NCBI RefSeq assembly: GCF_009687845.1
Contig: NZ_BLAD01000090.1
Coordinates: 1-56,613 of the forward strand
Length of the DNA stretch: 56,613 nucleotides
From: Acrocarpospora corrugata
GTDB lineage: Bacteria; Actinomycetota; Actinomycetes; Streptosporangiales; Streptosporangiaceae
Reading direction: 5' to 3'
In this document: positions 1 through 8,656 of the stretch, piece after piece
Position numbering within the stretch: the stretch's first letter is position 1
How the letters are laid out: every line of letters begins with the position of its first letter
The notes under the pieces: model-generated
What the model saw: the letters and a program-made list of their open reading frames with translations, nothing else
Databases searched by the model: none
Told to the model about the DNA's origin: nothing
Translations under genes and position numbers: made by a program

Positions 1-933
1 ATTTCGCAGAGTGGGGGGTTGGCGGGAGAGGTCATTCGGGTTGGGGAGAGGCGCGGGTTGCGGTTCAGTAAGGTGGTTACGGTGGGGAATTCTATTGATG
101 TGACGGCTGCTGAGTTGTTGCGGTACATGGCTGAGGATGGGGAGACGGAGGTGGTGGGGGTTTACTTGGAGAAGGCGGATGCTGAGTTGTTCTCTGTGTT
201 AAGGGAAGTTCGGGTGCCGGTGGTTTTGCTGGTGGGGGGACGGAGTGTGCAGGGGCGGCAGGCCGCGGCTTCGCATACTGGGGGGATGATTAGTGATGGA
301 CGGGTTTGGGAGGCGTTAGCAGTACAGACGGGGGTGGGGCTTGTTGAGAGTCAGGATGATTTGATTGGGGTGCTTGCTTTTTATCAGGCGCATGGGAGGA
401 AGGCGGTTGGGAGTGGGGGTGTGTTGGTGGTCGGGCCTAGTGGTGGGGCGAGTGTGCTTGCGGCTGATGTGTTCGATCGGGTGGGGGTGGAGTTGGAGTC
501 TTTGGCTGTGCCGGCGGAAATGTTGAAAGGGCTGGGGCTGGAGGTTGGGAGTTCTTCGGCGAATCCGTTGGAGATTCCGGTTGGGCCGGTGGGGAGGCCG
601 GAGCTGGTGCGTGACGTTATTTCGGCCATTGTCGGGGTGCAGGCGTATGCGGATGTGGTCGCGCATGTGAATGTGCAGAGTTTCTTCACGTATGGGACTG
701 AGGCCGAGCCGCTCTACGCGTACGCGCGGGCGGTGGCCGCGACGCAGGGAGAGCTCAGCGCGACCAGGATCACCTTGGTCACACGCAATGCGGAGTGCGC
801 ACCGGCCGGCGTCGAGGACGAGGTGCGGGCGATTGTCGGTCCAGCGGGAATTCCCGTTTACCGTTCGATGGAGTCGGCTGCGGTGGCGGTGGCCGCCGGA
901 CGGCGTTCTGGAGGTAGTCATGGGCTTGCTTGA
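1..933 (+). CDS. NDP-forming acyl-CoA ligase family protein, 5' end cut by window
   Basis: The frame is open from base 1, so the true start lies upstream; 310 residues are visible. It begins in ISQSGG, the conserved SQSG motif at the end of the CoA-binding domain of ADP/NDP-forming acyl-CoA synthetases. The succinyl-CoA-ligase-like flavodoxin domains follow, with ASHTGG at about residues 89-94, where family members carry the phosphorylatable histidine, and a second Rossmann domain with VVGPSGGASV. No ATP-grasp domain follows, so this is an alpha-type polypeptide or the C-terminal part of a rearranged one. Role by family: acyl-CoA formation from a carboxylate with ATP. It overlaps the next gene by 14 bp, implying one operon. 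The first 690 bases use G/T-ending codons, unlike the C/G-ending rest. Confidence 0.8.
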   Translation: MSQSGGLAGEVIRVGERRGLRFSKVVTVGNSIDVTAAELLRYMAEDGETEVVGVYLEKADAELFSVLREVRVPVVLLVGGRSVQGRQAAASHTGGMISDGRVWEALAVQTGVGLVESQDDLIGVLAFYQAHGRKAVGSGGVLVVGPSGGASVLAADVFDRVGVELESLAVPAEMLKGLGLEVGSSSANPLEIPVGPVGRPELVRDVISAIVGVQAYADVVAHVNVQSFFTYGTEAEPLYAYARAVAATQGELSATRITLVTRNAECAPAGVEDEVRAIVGPAGIPVYRSMESAAVAVAAGRRSGGSHGLA

Positions 934-1669
934 CGGGAAAGTCGCACTGGTCACCGGAGGCGCACGCGGAATGGGTGCGTCGCATGTGCGCCTGTTCCTG
1001 GAGGAAGGCGCCCAGGTGGTGTTCGGCGACGTACTCGACGACGAGGGCAAGGCCTTGGCGACCGAGACCGGAGCCGTCTTCACGCATCACGACGTCACGC
1101 AGGAAGATGATTGGAACCGGGCGGTCGCCGTAGCGGTGGACACGTTCGGCAAGCTCGACGTGCTGGTGAACAACGCCGGGATTCTCAAGTACCGCCGGAT
1201 CGCCGACATGTCCGTGGACGATTATCAGCGGGTGCTGGACGTCAATCTGAAGGGCACGTTCCTCGGCATCAAAGCCGTGATCGACCCGATGAAGGCCGCC
1301 GGGCGCGGTTCGATCGTGAACATCTCATCGATCGAGGGTTTCATGGCCGCCGAAGGCATGGCGGCCTACGCGGCCTCCAAGTTCGGCGTACGCGGCCTCA
1401 CCAAGGCAGCGGCCCGTGAACTCGCCCAATTCAAGATCCGCGTCAATTCCGTGCACCCCGGCGCGATCAACACAGCGATGGTCCTCGACCCGGAGATGAT
1501 GGCCGAGGTGGACGGAGAGGCTTTCATGCGCTCCATGGTCATCAAGCGTTTCGCCAAGCCGATCGAGGTATCGCACGTGGTCGCCTTTCTGGCGTCCGAC
1601 CGCGCCTCGTACTGCACGGGAACGGAAATGCTCGTCGACGGCGGCCTGCTCACCGGCGCAGGTTACTGA
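920..1669 (+). CDS. SDR family NAD(P)-dependent oxidoreductase
   Basis: A classical short-chain dehydrogenase of 249 residues, the usual length. Cofactor motif TGGARGMG lies at residues 12-19, NNAG at 84-87, and the catalytic Ser137, Tyr150 and Lys154 are in place (YAASK). An acidic residue (Asp37, after the second strand) suggests NAD(H). The end reads LVDGGLL, typical of 3-alpha/3-beta-hydroxysteroid and 3-oxoacyl dehydrogenases. The ATG at 920 is chosen because GGAGG sits 5 nt upstream; longer in-frame extensions run into the preceding gene. It overlaps the acyl-CoA ligase by 14 bp, so the two are probably co-translated. Likely role: oxidation of a hydroxyacyl or steroid-like alcohol in the catabolic cluster; the substrate cannot be read from sequence. 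Confidence 0.9.
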   Translation: MGLLDGKVALVTGGARGMGASHVRLFLEEGAQVVFGDVLDDEGKALATETGAVFTHHDVTQEDDWNRAVAVAVDTFGKLDVLVNNAGILKYRRIADMSVDDYQRVLDVNLKGTFLGIKAVIDPMKAAGRGSIVNISSIEGFMAAEGMAAYAASKFGVRGLTKAAARELAQFKIRVNSVHPGAINTAMVLDPEMMAEVDGEAFMRSMVIKRFAKPIEVSHVVAFLASDRASYCTGTEMLVDGGLLTGAGY

Positions 1670-2304
1670 GGGCGGATATTGGCGGGATCCAGCCAGCCTC
1701 TGGGCGTGATGAACAGCCCGGTGGCTTCGACCAGTGGCGTGCCCTCACGGTCGGCGATGACGGCGTCGGCCCAGGTCTTGCGGCCCTCCACGCGCGTGAC
1801 CATCCCGGTGGCGACGACCGGCTCGCTGTAGGGGATGCGCCCGCGATACCGAATAGTCAGCGTCCCCGTCATGCCCGGACGCCCTGAGGCCGCGACCGCG
1901 TCACCCAGGACATGATCGAGGATCATCGCGGTAACCCCGCCGTGCACGGTTCCCGGCGGGCCTTCGTGCGTCGGACGGAAGGTCAGTTCGGCACGCGTCC
2001 CTCCGGTCGGGGGCCGCTCGGGCCGGAGCGGCAGAGCGTGCGGATTGCACGCCCCCGTGACCGCGTTGCCCAGATGCCGGAAAGTCCCATCAGGTGCGAA
2101 CTCATGCGGAAGCGGAGTCTCCCGCCGTACCGCGCGTAGCCGTTCGGTCAGCGCGGCGAGTTCGCCGGTGACGGCCGCCAGTTCGGCGACGTCCACGTCG
2201 GTGAGGACGACGGCGTCGACCAGTTCCCGAGCCTGCTGCGCGAGCACCTCCAGGGCGCTGAGCTGGGCTTCCTCATCATGCGCGGCGGCAAGATCTGTGG
2301 TCAT
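1663..2304 (-). CDS. PaaI-type hotdog-fold thioesterase
   Basis: 213 residues. A helical N-terminal region (residues 1-65) precedes a hotdog domain with the family pattern GTVHGGVTAMILDHVLGDA near residues 118-136, where HGG plus the following acidic residue form the acyl-CoA thioesterase active region. The family hydrolyses short, medium or aryl acyl-CoA esters to release CoA. The gene converges on the SDR with a 7-bp coding overlap. Ten bases upstream of its ATG lies an exact TnnAACnnGTTnnA palindrome, so it is probably under a KstR-like TetR repressor. Which acyl-CoA it hydrolyses is unknown. Confidence 0.85.
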   Translation of the reverse strand: MTTDLAAAHDEEAQLSALEVLAQQARELVDAVVLTDVDVAELAAVTGELAALTERLRAVRRETPLPHEFAPDGTFRHLGNAVTGACNPHALPLRPERPPTGGTRAELTFRPTHEGPPGTVHGGVTAMILDHVLGDAVAASGRPGMTGTLTIRYRGRIPYSEPVVATGMVTRVEGRKTWADAVIADREGTPLVEATGLFITPRGWLDPANIRPQ

Positions 2305-2314
2305 GCGCCCATTC

Positions 2315-2328
2315 TAGAACATGTTCTA
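2315..2328. promoter_or_regulatory. KstR-consensus palindromic operator
   Basis: TAGAACATGTTCTA is a perfect 14-bp palindrome, extended to 16 bp (2314-2329) by flanking C and G. It fits the published KstR consensus TnnAACnnGTTnnA at every defined position. It lies 11 bp from the thioesterase ATG and 55 bp from the CHAP gene start, in the only intergenic gap between these divergent genes. The 2-bp centre excludes the actinobacterial LexA box, which has 4 bp between AAC and GTT. That a KstR homologue binds here is inference. Confidence 0.6.
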
Positions 2329-2382
2329 GCTTTTCGACCGGTTTGTTCATGTTTGGGTAAAGTACGTTGACTCTATGCATAG

Positions 2383-3975
<1,593 letters not shown>

Positions 3976-4059
3976 GACACCAACAGAATGGGCCGCGCCT
4001 TCTTGGCGCCGACGCGGTGAGAAACGTCACATGCCTGACCTGCCGAGAGCGCGTTCTGC

Positions 4060-4097
4060 TCTACGCGGGCACCAACGAGATCCAGCGGACCATCATC
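4060..4097 (+). pseudogene. Remnant of acyl-CoA dehydrogenase 3' end (38 nt)
   Basis: In the 178-bp gap after the CHAP gene, 38 nt are identical to the complement of 6135-6172, near the 3' end of the acyl-CoA dehydrogenase at 6105-7238. In frame this reads YAGTNEIQRTII followed by WARGW, against YAGTNEIQRTIIAERVLG in the intact gene. Sequence before and after the block does not look like an acyl-CoA dehydrogenase. It is therefore a short gene fragment left by rearrangement or by loss of a paralogue, on the opposite strand from its match. Confidence 0.6.
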
Positions 4098-4153
4098 TGG
4101 GCCCGCGGCTGGCGTACCGCCCGTAAACGCAGCCGAGTCGTGAGCGCCCGGGT

Positions 4154-4978
4154 TCAGGAATGTACGCCGTAGTCCGCCGCGAATTTGCTCAGCGCGGTCA
4201 ACGCGTCACGGGTGCCTTTCCACGGGCGGACGATCATGCGGTCTACGCCAAGAGTGGTCCAGGAGGGGATTTCTTCCGGGGTCGTCAGCGAATAGGCGTG
4301 GACGGTGATGGAGAAGTCTGGCGGGAGATCGGTGAGGCGAGCCAGATGGGGACGAATCGTGGCGAGGGAGTGCGGCATGCTGATCCAGCCGTCGCAGCGT
4401 TGGGCGGCGCGCCGGAGGGCGGCGGGGGATTCGCCGCCGGCCAGGATCGGAAGCCGGGCCTGGATGGGTTTGGGTTCGAAGGCGACTTCGGGGAAGTCGT
4501 AGAAGCGGCCTGAGTGGGCGATGACCGGTTCCGTCCAGAGGCGGCGGGCGATGTCGATGGATTCGTCGAGGCGGGGGCCGCGGGTGGCGAAGTCAAGGCC
4601 GGCGGCCAGCCACTCGCCCTCGTACCAGCCCGCGCCGACACCGCAGATCGCGCGACCGCCGGAAACGACATCCAAAGTGGCGAAGGCGCGAGCGGACACG
4701 AATGGATGCCGCAGGGCGAACAGGTGCACGGCGGTGCCGAGACGAATCCGGCGGGTGAGCCCGGCGAGCCAACATAAATAAGCGGGAGCGTCGAACAGCG
4801 GCGTCGTAGGCGAAATACCCGGCTTCTCGGTGCCGGGATAAACCGCCAGCGACAGGTCCGTGGCGAACACAAGGTGCTCAGGCAGCCAGAGCGACTCGAA
4901 CCCCAGCTCGTCAGCCGCGACCGCGACATCCGGCCAGGCCGCGGGGTGCAGCAGTCCAAGGGGAACACCGAACTTCAT
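4154..4978 (-). CDS. LLM-class F420-dependent oxidoreductase
   Basis: 274 residues of luciferase-like (beta/alpha)8 fold. It opens MKFGVPLGLL, followed by LGFESLWLPEHL, RIRLGTAVHLFALRHP and VSGGRAICGVGAGW, the strand and loop signatures of the TIGR03619-like F420 subgroup. Such enzymes transfer hydride with F420 or use FMN; the substrate is not predictable. Its ATG overlaps the stop of the upstream acyl-CoA dehydrogenase in a TGATG junction (4976-4980), so it is translationally coupled as last gene of a three-gene operon. That context suggests it acts on the same acyl-CoA-linked catabolic intermediate. Confidence 0.85.
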   Translation of the reverse strand: MKFGVPLGLLHPAAWPDVAVAADELGFESLWLPEHLVFATDLSLAVYPGTEKPGISPTTPLFDAPAYLCWLAGLTRRIRLGTAVHLFALRHPFVSARAFATLDVVSGGRAICGVGAGWYEGEWLAAGLDFATRGPRLDESIDIARRLWTEPVIAHSGRFYDFPEVAFEPKPIQARLPILAGGESPAALRRAAQRCDGWISMPHSLATIRPHLARLTDLPPDFSITVHAYSLTTPEEIPSWTTLGVDRMIVRPWKGTRDALTALSKFAADYGVHS

Positions 4979-6033
4979 CAGGGATGCCGACGGAGTTCCG
5001 GGTCGCCGAGAATCGCGGCGCGCAGGCGGGCTCGATGCAGGGCGGTGTCGCCGTAAGCGGAGGTGAGCGACCAGACGCGGGCAAGCCAGAGGCGAAGGTC
5101 GAGTTCCTCGGTGTAGCCGATCGCACCGTGCACCTGGAGAGCGGCTCGGGCCGCCAGAGCGGCGGCTTCGCCCGCAGCGGCCTTGGCGGCGCTGACGGCG
5201 CGGAGAATATCGGCTTCGCCTGCGGCCTTGGCGGCGCGGAGGTTGTCGGTTTCGCCCTGGCCGTCGGAGATGGCGACGGCGGCCGCGTAGACGTGAGGGG
5301 CGGCGAAGTCGATGGCGATAGCCACGTCGGCCAGTTGGTGTTTGACGGCTTGGAAGGAGCCGATGGGCGCACCGAACTGGGTGCGGGTCTTCGCATGGGC
5401 GACCGAGGCTTCCAGCAGGTGCCGGGCCAGGCCGATGAGCTGCGCGGCGACCGCGACGGTGGCGGCTCTCAGGACGGGTACGGCTTGCGCCCGCGACCGC
5501 ACCCCATCCCCCCGCGAAGAATCCCCCCGCGACGCTTTCGCGGCCACGCTGAACAGCCGGCGCACCGGATCCACCCCAGGCTGCGGCGTAAGCCGTACCT
5601 CATCGGACGACAGCACATGAATGGCACCGTCATGCTCGACGATGAGCAGATCGGCCAAGTCCGCGTCGGGCGCGTAAACCTGGTCTCCCAGCCGGACGGA
5701 GACCCGAAGCGACCCCTTGACCAGCCGGTCCTGCAGGTCATCCGGCAGCAGGCCGGGCGCGATCACCGCCGTCTCGACCACCGGCCCAGGCAGCGCGGCC
5801 CGCCCGGCTTCCTCGAAGGCGAGAATCGTGTCGGCGAGCCGCAGCCCCAGCCCGTCATGACGTTCCGCGACCAACATGCCGAACATCCCTATTCGCGCCA
5901 GCTGCGGCCATCCCGGGAGCCGCTCCCCGGTCCGGCCCGCCTCCCGTACGGCCCGAGCCGGACAGTGCTCGGCCAGCACCTGCCTGACGGTCGACCCGAG
6001 AACCAACTGGTCGTCGGTGAACGCAAAGTCCAT
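4978..6033 (-). CDS. Acyl-CoA dehydrogenase, short FadE type (second subunit)
   Basis: 351 residues beginning MDFAFTDDQLVLGSTVRQVL, a standard acyl-CoA dehydrogenase N-terminus, with LGLRLADTILAFEEAGRAALPGPVVETAVIAP (quoted as landmarks around residues 55-88), and a C-terminal domain with KTRTQFGAPIGSFQAVKH and LQVHGAIGYTEELDL. Length and divergence from its partner fit the alpha2beta2 FadE heterodimers of steroid catabolism, where two unlike subunits are encoded side by side. It is the middle gene of the operon, 71 nt after the first dehydrogenase and coupled to the LLM gene. FAD-dependent alpha,beta-desaturation of an acyl-CoA is expected. Heterodimer formation is inference from pairing. 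Confidence 0.85.
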   Translation of the reverse strand: MDFAFTDDQLVLGSTVRQVLAEHCPARAVREAGRTGERLPGWPQLARIGMFGMLVAERHDGLGLRLADTILAFEEAGRAALPGPVVETAVIAPGLLPDDLQDRLVKGSLRVSVRLGDQVYAPDADLADLLIVEHDGAIHVLSSDEVRLTPQPGVDPVRRLFSVAAKASRGDSSRGDGVRSRAQAVPVLRAATVAVAAQLIGLARHLLEASVAHAKTRTQFGAPIGSFQAVKHQLADVAIAIDFAAPHVYAAAVAISDGQGETDNLRAAKAAGEADILRAVSAAKAAAGEAAALAARAALQVHGAIGYTEELDLRLWLARVWSLTSAYGDTALHRARLRAAILGDPELRRHP

Positions 6034-6104
6034 CCTCACGCTCCGAGATGTACGGCGGGAGTTCGGTGAACGCCATGGCAGTTGCTGCCGAAGATCGGGG
6101 CCGA

Positions 6105-7238
6105 TCATCTCGGTAGGCCGAGCACCCGCTCGGCGATGATGGTCCGCTGGATCTCGTTGGTGCCCGCGTAGATGGGCCCGGCCAGGGAGAACAGGTACCC
6201 GTGCAGCCACGCGCCGCTGTCGGGCGCGTCCGGGGCGGCGGCGTCGAGCAGGCCGCGTTCGCCCAGTAACCGCAGGGCCAGGGTGTGCATCCGGACGTCG
6301 AGTTCGGACCAGAAGACCTTGCCCATGCTGGCAGCTGGCCCGAGGTCGGCCCCGGCGGCGACGGCGTGGTAGGTGTGCAGCCGGTAGGCCTCCGCGTCCA
6401 GCCACGCGCGGGCGATCTCGTCGGCGAGCACGGGGTCGGGGTCGAGGGTGCGGGCGAGCCGGACCAGCCGGTCGGCGGTGGCCATGAAGCGGCCGGGGCT
6501 GCGCAGGGTGAGGCCGCGTTCCGAGGAGGTGGTGGCCATGGCGATCCGCCAGCCTTCGCCGGGGGCGCCGAGGACCTGGTCGTCGGGGACGAAGACGCCG
6601 TCGAGGAAGAGTTCGGCGAAGCCGTGCCTGCCGTCGAGCTGGGCGATCGGGCGGACGTCGACCTGGTCGAGCGGGAACAGGAAGTAGGTGAGGCCGTGGT
6701 GCCGGGTGGCGGCGGGGTCGGAGCGGAACAGGCCGAAGGCCCAGTCGGCGTAGCTCGCTCGGGAGCTCCAGGTTTTCTGGCCGTGCAGCCGCCAGCCGCC
6801 GTCGACGCGTTCGGCGCGGGCGCGTACGGAGGCGAGGTCGCTGCCCGCCTCGGGTTCTGACCAGGCTTGCGCCCAGATGTCGTCGCCGCACGCCATCCGG
6901 GGCAGGAACCGGTCCTGCTGGGCGGTGGTGCCATGCGCGAAGAGGGCGGGGGCGAGCAGGAAGATGCCGTTCTGCCCGAGCCGGGCGGGCGCGCCCGCGG
7001 CCCAGTACTCCTCTTCGAAGATGAGCCATTCGATCAGGCTGGCGGCGCGTCCGCCGTAGCAGTGCGGCCAGGAGACGACCGAGAGGCGGGCGCCGGCGAG
7101 GCGGCGTTCCCAGTCGCGGTGGGCGGCGAAGCCGCCGGCGGTGTCCATGGACGGCAGCCGCGCGGGGACGTGTTCGGCCAGCCAGCCGCGTACGTAGGCG
7201 CGGAAGTCCTGCTCGGCTCGGGTGAACTCCAGATTCAC
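6105..7238 (-). CDS. Acyl-CoA dehydrogenase (FadE type, first subunit)
   Basis: 377 residues, GTG start giving MNLEFTRAEQDFRAYVRGWL. It has the middle-domain pattern WAQAWSEPEAGSDLASVRARA, the flavin-region YADWAFGLFRSD, and C-terminal YAGTNEIQRTIIAERVLGLP typical of the family. FAD-dependent desaturation of an acyl-CoA with an electron-transfer flavoprotein as acceptor is expected. It leads the operon dehydrogenase-dehydrogenase-LLM. Its start lies 24 bp from a KstR2-like palindrome shared with the divergent alcohol dehydrogenase. Substrate unknown; pairing with the adjacent unlike dehydrogenase is typical of actinobacterial steroid or branched side-chain degradation. Confidence 0.9.
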   Translation of the reverse strand: MNLEFTRAEQDFRAYVRGWLAEHVPARLPSMDTAGGFAAHRDWERRLAGARLSVVSWPHCYGGRAASLIEWLIFEEEYWAAGAPARLGQNGIFLLAPALFAHGTTAQQDRFLPRMACGDDIWAQAWSEPEAGSDLASVRARAERVDGGWRLHGQKTWSSRASYADWAFGLFRSDPAATRHHGLTYFLFPLDQVDVRPIAQLDGRHGFAELFLDGVFVPDDQVLGAPGEGWRIAMATTSSERGLTLRSPGRFMATADRLVRLARTLDPDPVLADEIARAWLDAEAYRLHTYHAVAAGADLGPAASMGKVFWSELDVRMHTLALRLLGERGLLDAAAPDAPDSGAWLHGYLFSLAGPIYAGTNEIQRTIIAERVLGLPR

Positions 7239-7261
7239 CCGTCCAAACTAGCACGACACCA

Positions 7262-7275
7262 AGCAACCGCTTGCT
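7262..7275. promoter_or_regulatory. KstR2-like operator in divergent promoter
   Basis: AGCAACCGCTTGCT differs at one position from the published KstR2 consensus AnCAAGnnCTTGnT. It sits between the divergent acyl-CoA dehydrogenase and alcohol dehydrogenase genes. Its right half overlaps the probable -35 of the rightward promoter, which would suit repression. A sister site is at 15510-15523. Confidence 0.6.
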
Positions 7276-7299
7276 TAAATCAAGCCGGCTCGCTACCGT
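7271..7299 (+). promoter_or_regulatory. Probable sigma70-type promoter of the alcohol dehydrogenase gene
   Basis: TTGCTT at 7271-7276 and TACCGT at 7294-7299 are separated by 17 bp, placing the transcript start near 7306 and the ATG at 7338. The -35 element is part of the palindrome described at 7262-7275. Confidence 0.4.
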
Positions 7300-7337
7300 G
7301 CGCCCAAGAGCAGGTGCCTCCCGGAGGGAACCACCGG

Positions 7338-8495
7338 ATGCTGATGCGGGCTGCCGTACTGACCGACTTCAAGGCCCCCATGGAGATCCTCGAAGTCGAG
7401 ATCGCCGAGCCGGGCCCCGGCGAGGTCCGCGTCAAGATCGCCGCCTCCGGCGTGTGCGGCTCCGACCTGAAGGCCATCGACGGCAAGAGCCCCGTGGTAC
7501 GGCAGCCGCCCTACGTCCTCGGCCACGAGAGCGCCGGCGTGGTGGAGAGCGTCGGCCCCGGCGTGACCACCGTCAGGCCGGGCGACCACGTGATCGTCGC
7601 CATGAACGGCCCCTGCGGCCGCTGCCGCAACTGCGGCCGGGGCAATCCGCACCTCTGCGCGGGCCCCGCCCGCCTGGCCGCCATCATGGGCACCCGGCCC
7701 GACGGCAGCACCCGCCTCACCGTGAACGGCACTCCCACGCGCACGTTCATCGGCATCGGCTCCTTCGCCGAATACGTCGTCGTGAACGAACCCATGTGCG
7801 TGAAGATCGCGAAGAACGCGCCGATGGACGTGCTGTGCCTGCTCGCCTGCGGCGTCGTCACCGGCGTCGGCGCGGTGCTCAACGTCGCCAGGGTCGAGCC
7901 CGGCTCCACCGTCCTGGTCGTCGGCTGCGGCGGCGTCGGCCTGAACGTCATCCAGGGCGCGGTCCTGGCCGGCGCGACCACGATCATCGCGGCCGACATC
8001 GCCACCGCCAAACTCCGCCTGGCCGAGAACTTCGGGGCCACCCACACCCTGCTCATCGGCACCACGACCGAGCAGATCGACGTCGAGGCCACGCCGACGG
8101 CTCCCTCGATCGAGGACCTGGCCGCCCAGGTCGGCTCGATCGTGCGCGGCGGCGTCGACTACGCGTTCGACGTGACCGGCGTCCCCGGCGTCCTGGCCGC
8201 CGCCTTCGCCGCCACCCAGCCCGGCGGCGGCACGGTCATGGTCGGCAGCCCCCCGCAGGGCCGGCCGATCACCATCGAGCCCGGCCAGCTGTTCGCCTCG
8301 CGCCGGCTCATGGGCACCCAGGGCGGCGACGCGGCCCCCCTCCGCGACCTGCCGATGCTGGTCGACCAGTACCTGCTCGGCCGCCTCGACCTGGACGGCC
8401 TGATCAGCGAACGCCTCCCGCTTGAGCGCATCAATGAGGCCGTGGACCATATCCGCCGGGGCACTGTCGCCCGCAGCGTCATCGTCTTCGATTAA
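7338..8495 (+). CDS. Zinc-dependent medium-chain alcohol dehydrogenase
   Basis: 385 residues. The catalytic zinc region has CGSDLKAIDG (around residue 38) and GHESAGVVESVGPGV; the structural zinc ligands form CGRCRNCGRGNPHLC near residues 95-109. The Rossmann motif GCGGVGLNV is followed by an aspartate (AADIATAKL), favouring NAD(H). Family III of zinc dehydrogenases, acting on primary or secondary alcohols or mycothiol adducts. ATG 7338 is preceded by GGAGGG at 7323-7328; a second ATG at 7344 is possible. It is divergent from the acyl-CoA dehydrogenase operon and shares the KstR2-like operator region, so it is probably co-regulated. Likely oxidises an alcohol intermediate of the same pathway. 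Confidence 0.92.
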   Translation: MLMRAAVLTDFKAPMEILEVEIAEPGPGEVRVKIAASGVCGSDLKAIDGKSPVVRQPPYVLGHESAGVVESVGPGVTTVRPGDHVIVAMNGPCGRCRNCGRGNPHLCAGPARLAAIMGTRPDGSTRLTVNGTPTRTFIGIGSFAEYVVVNEPMCVKIAKNAPMDVLCLLACGVVTGVGAVLNVARVEPGSTVLVVGCGGVGLNVIQGAVLAGATTIIAADIATAKLRLAENFGATHTLLIGTTTEQIDVEATPTAPSIEDLAAQVGSIVRGGVDYAFDVTGVPGVLAAAFAATQPGGGTVMVGSPPQGRPITIEPGQLFASRRLMGTQGGDAAPLRDLPMLVDQYLLGRLDLDGLISERLPLERINEAVDHIRRGTVARSVIVFD

Positions 8496-8656
8496 TCACG
8501 GCTATTAATCCGATACGCACCTACATGACCCGCGTGACACGAAGAATCGCGCAATAACTTCTCGTATCAGCCCGGTACGGCTCTTCGACTAGACGTCCGA
8601 CCCGTTGTTACGCTCCGTAGTCGTGCGAGTGTGCACCGAGATCGGGGGATTTCTAG

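Noticed and set aside
2314-2329. LexA/SOS box reading of the 16-bp palindrome
   Set aside because: The actinobacterial LexA box has four bases between AAC and GTT; here there are two.
4978-7266. A single 762-codon minus-strand frame over both acyl-CoA dehydrogenases
   Set aside because: Only its last 351 codons resemble a protein; the first part is a shadow of the other dehydrogenase, which has its own frame and start.
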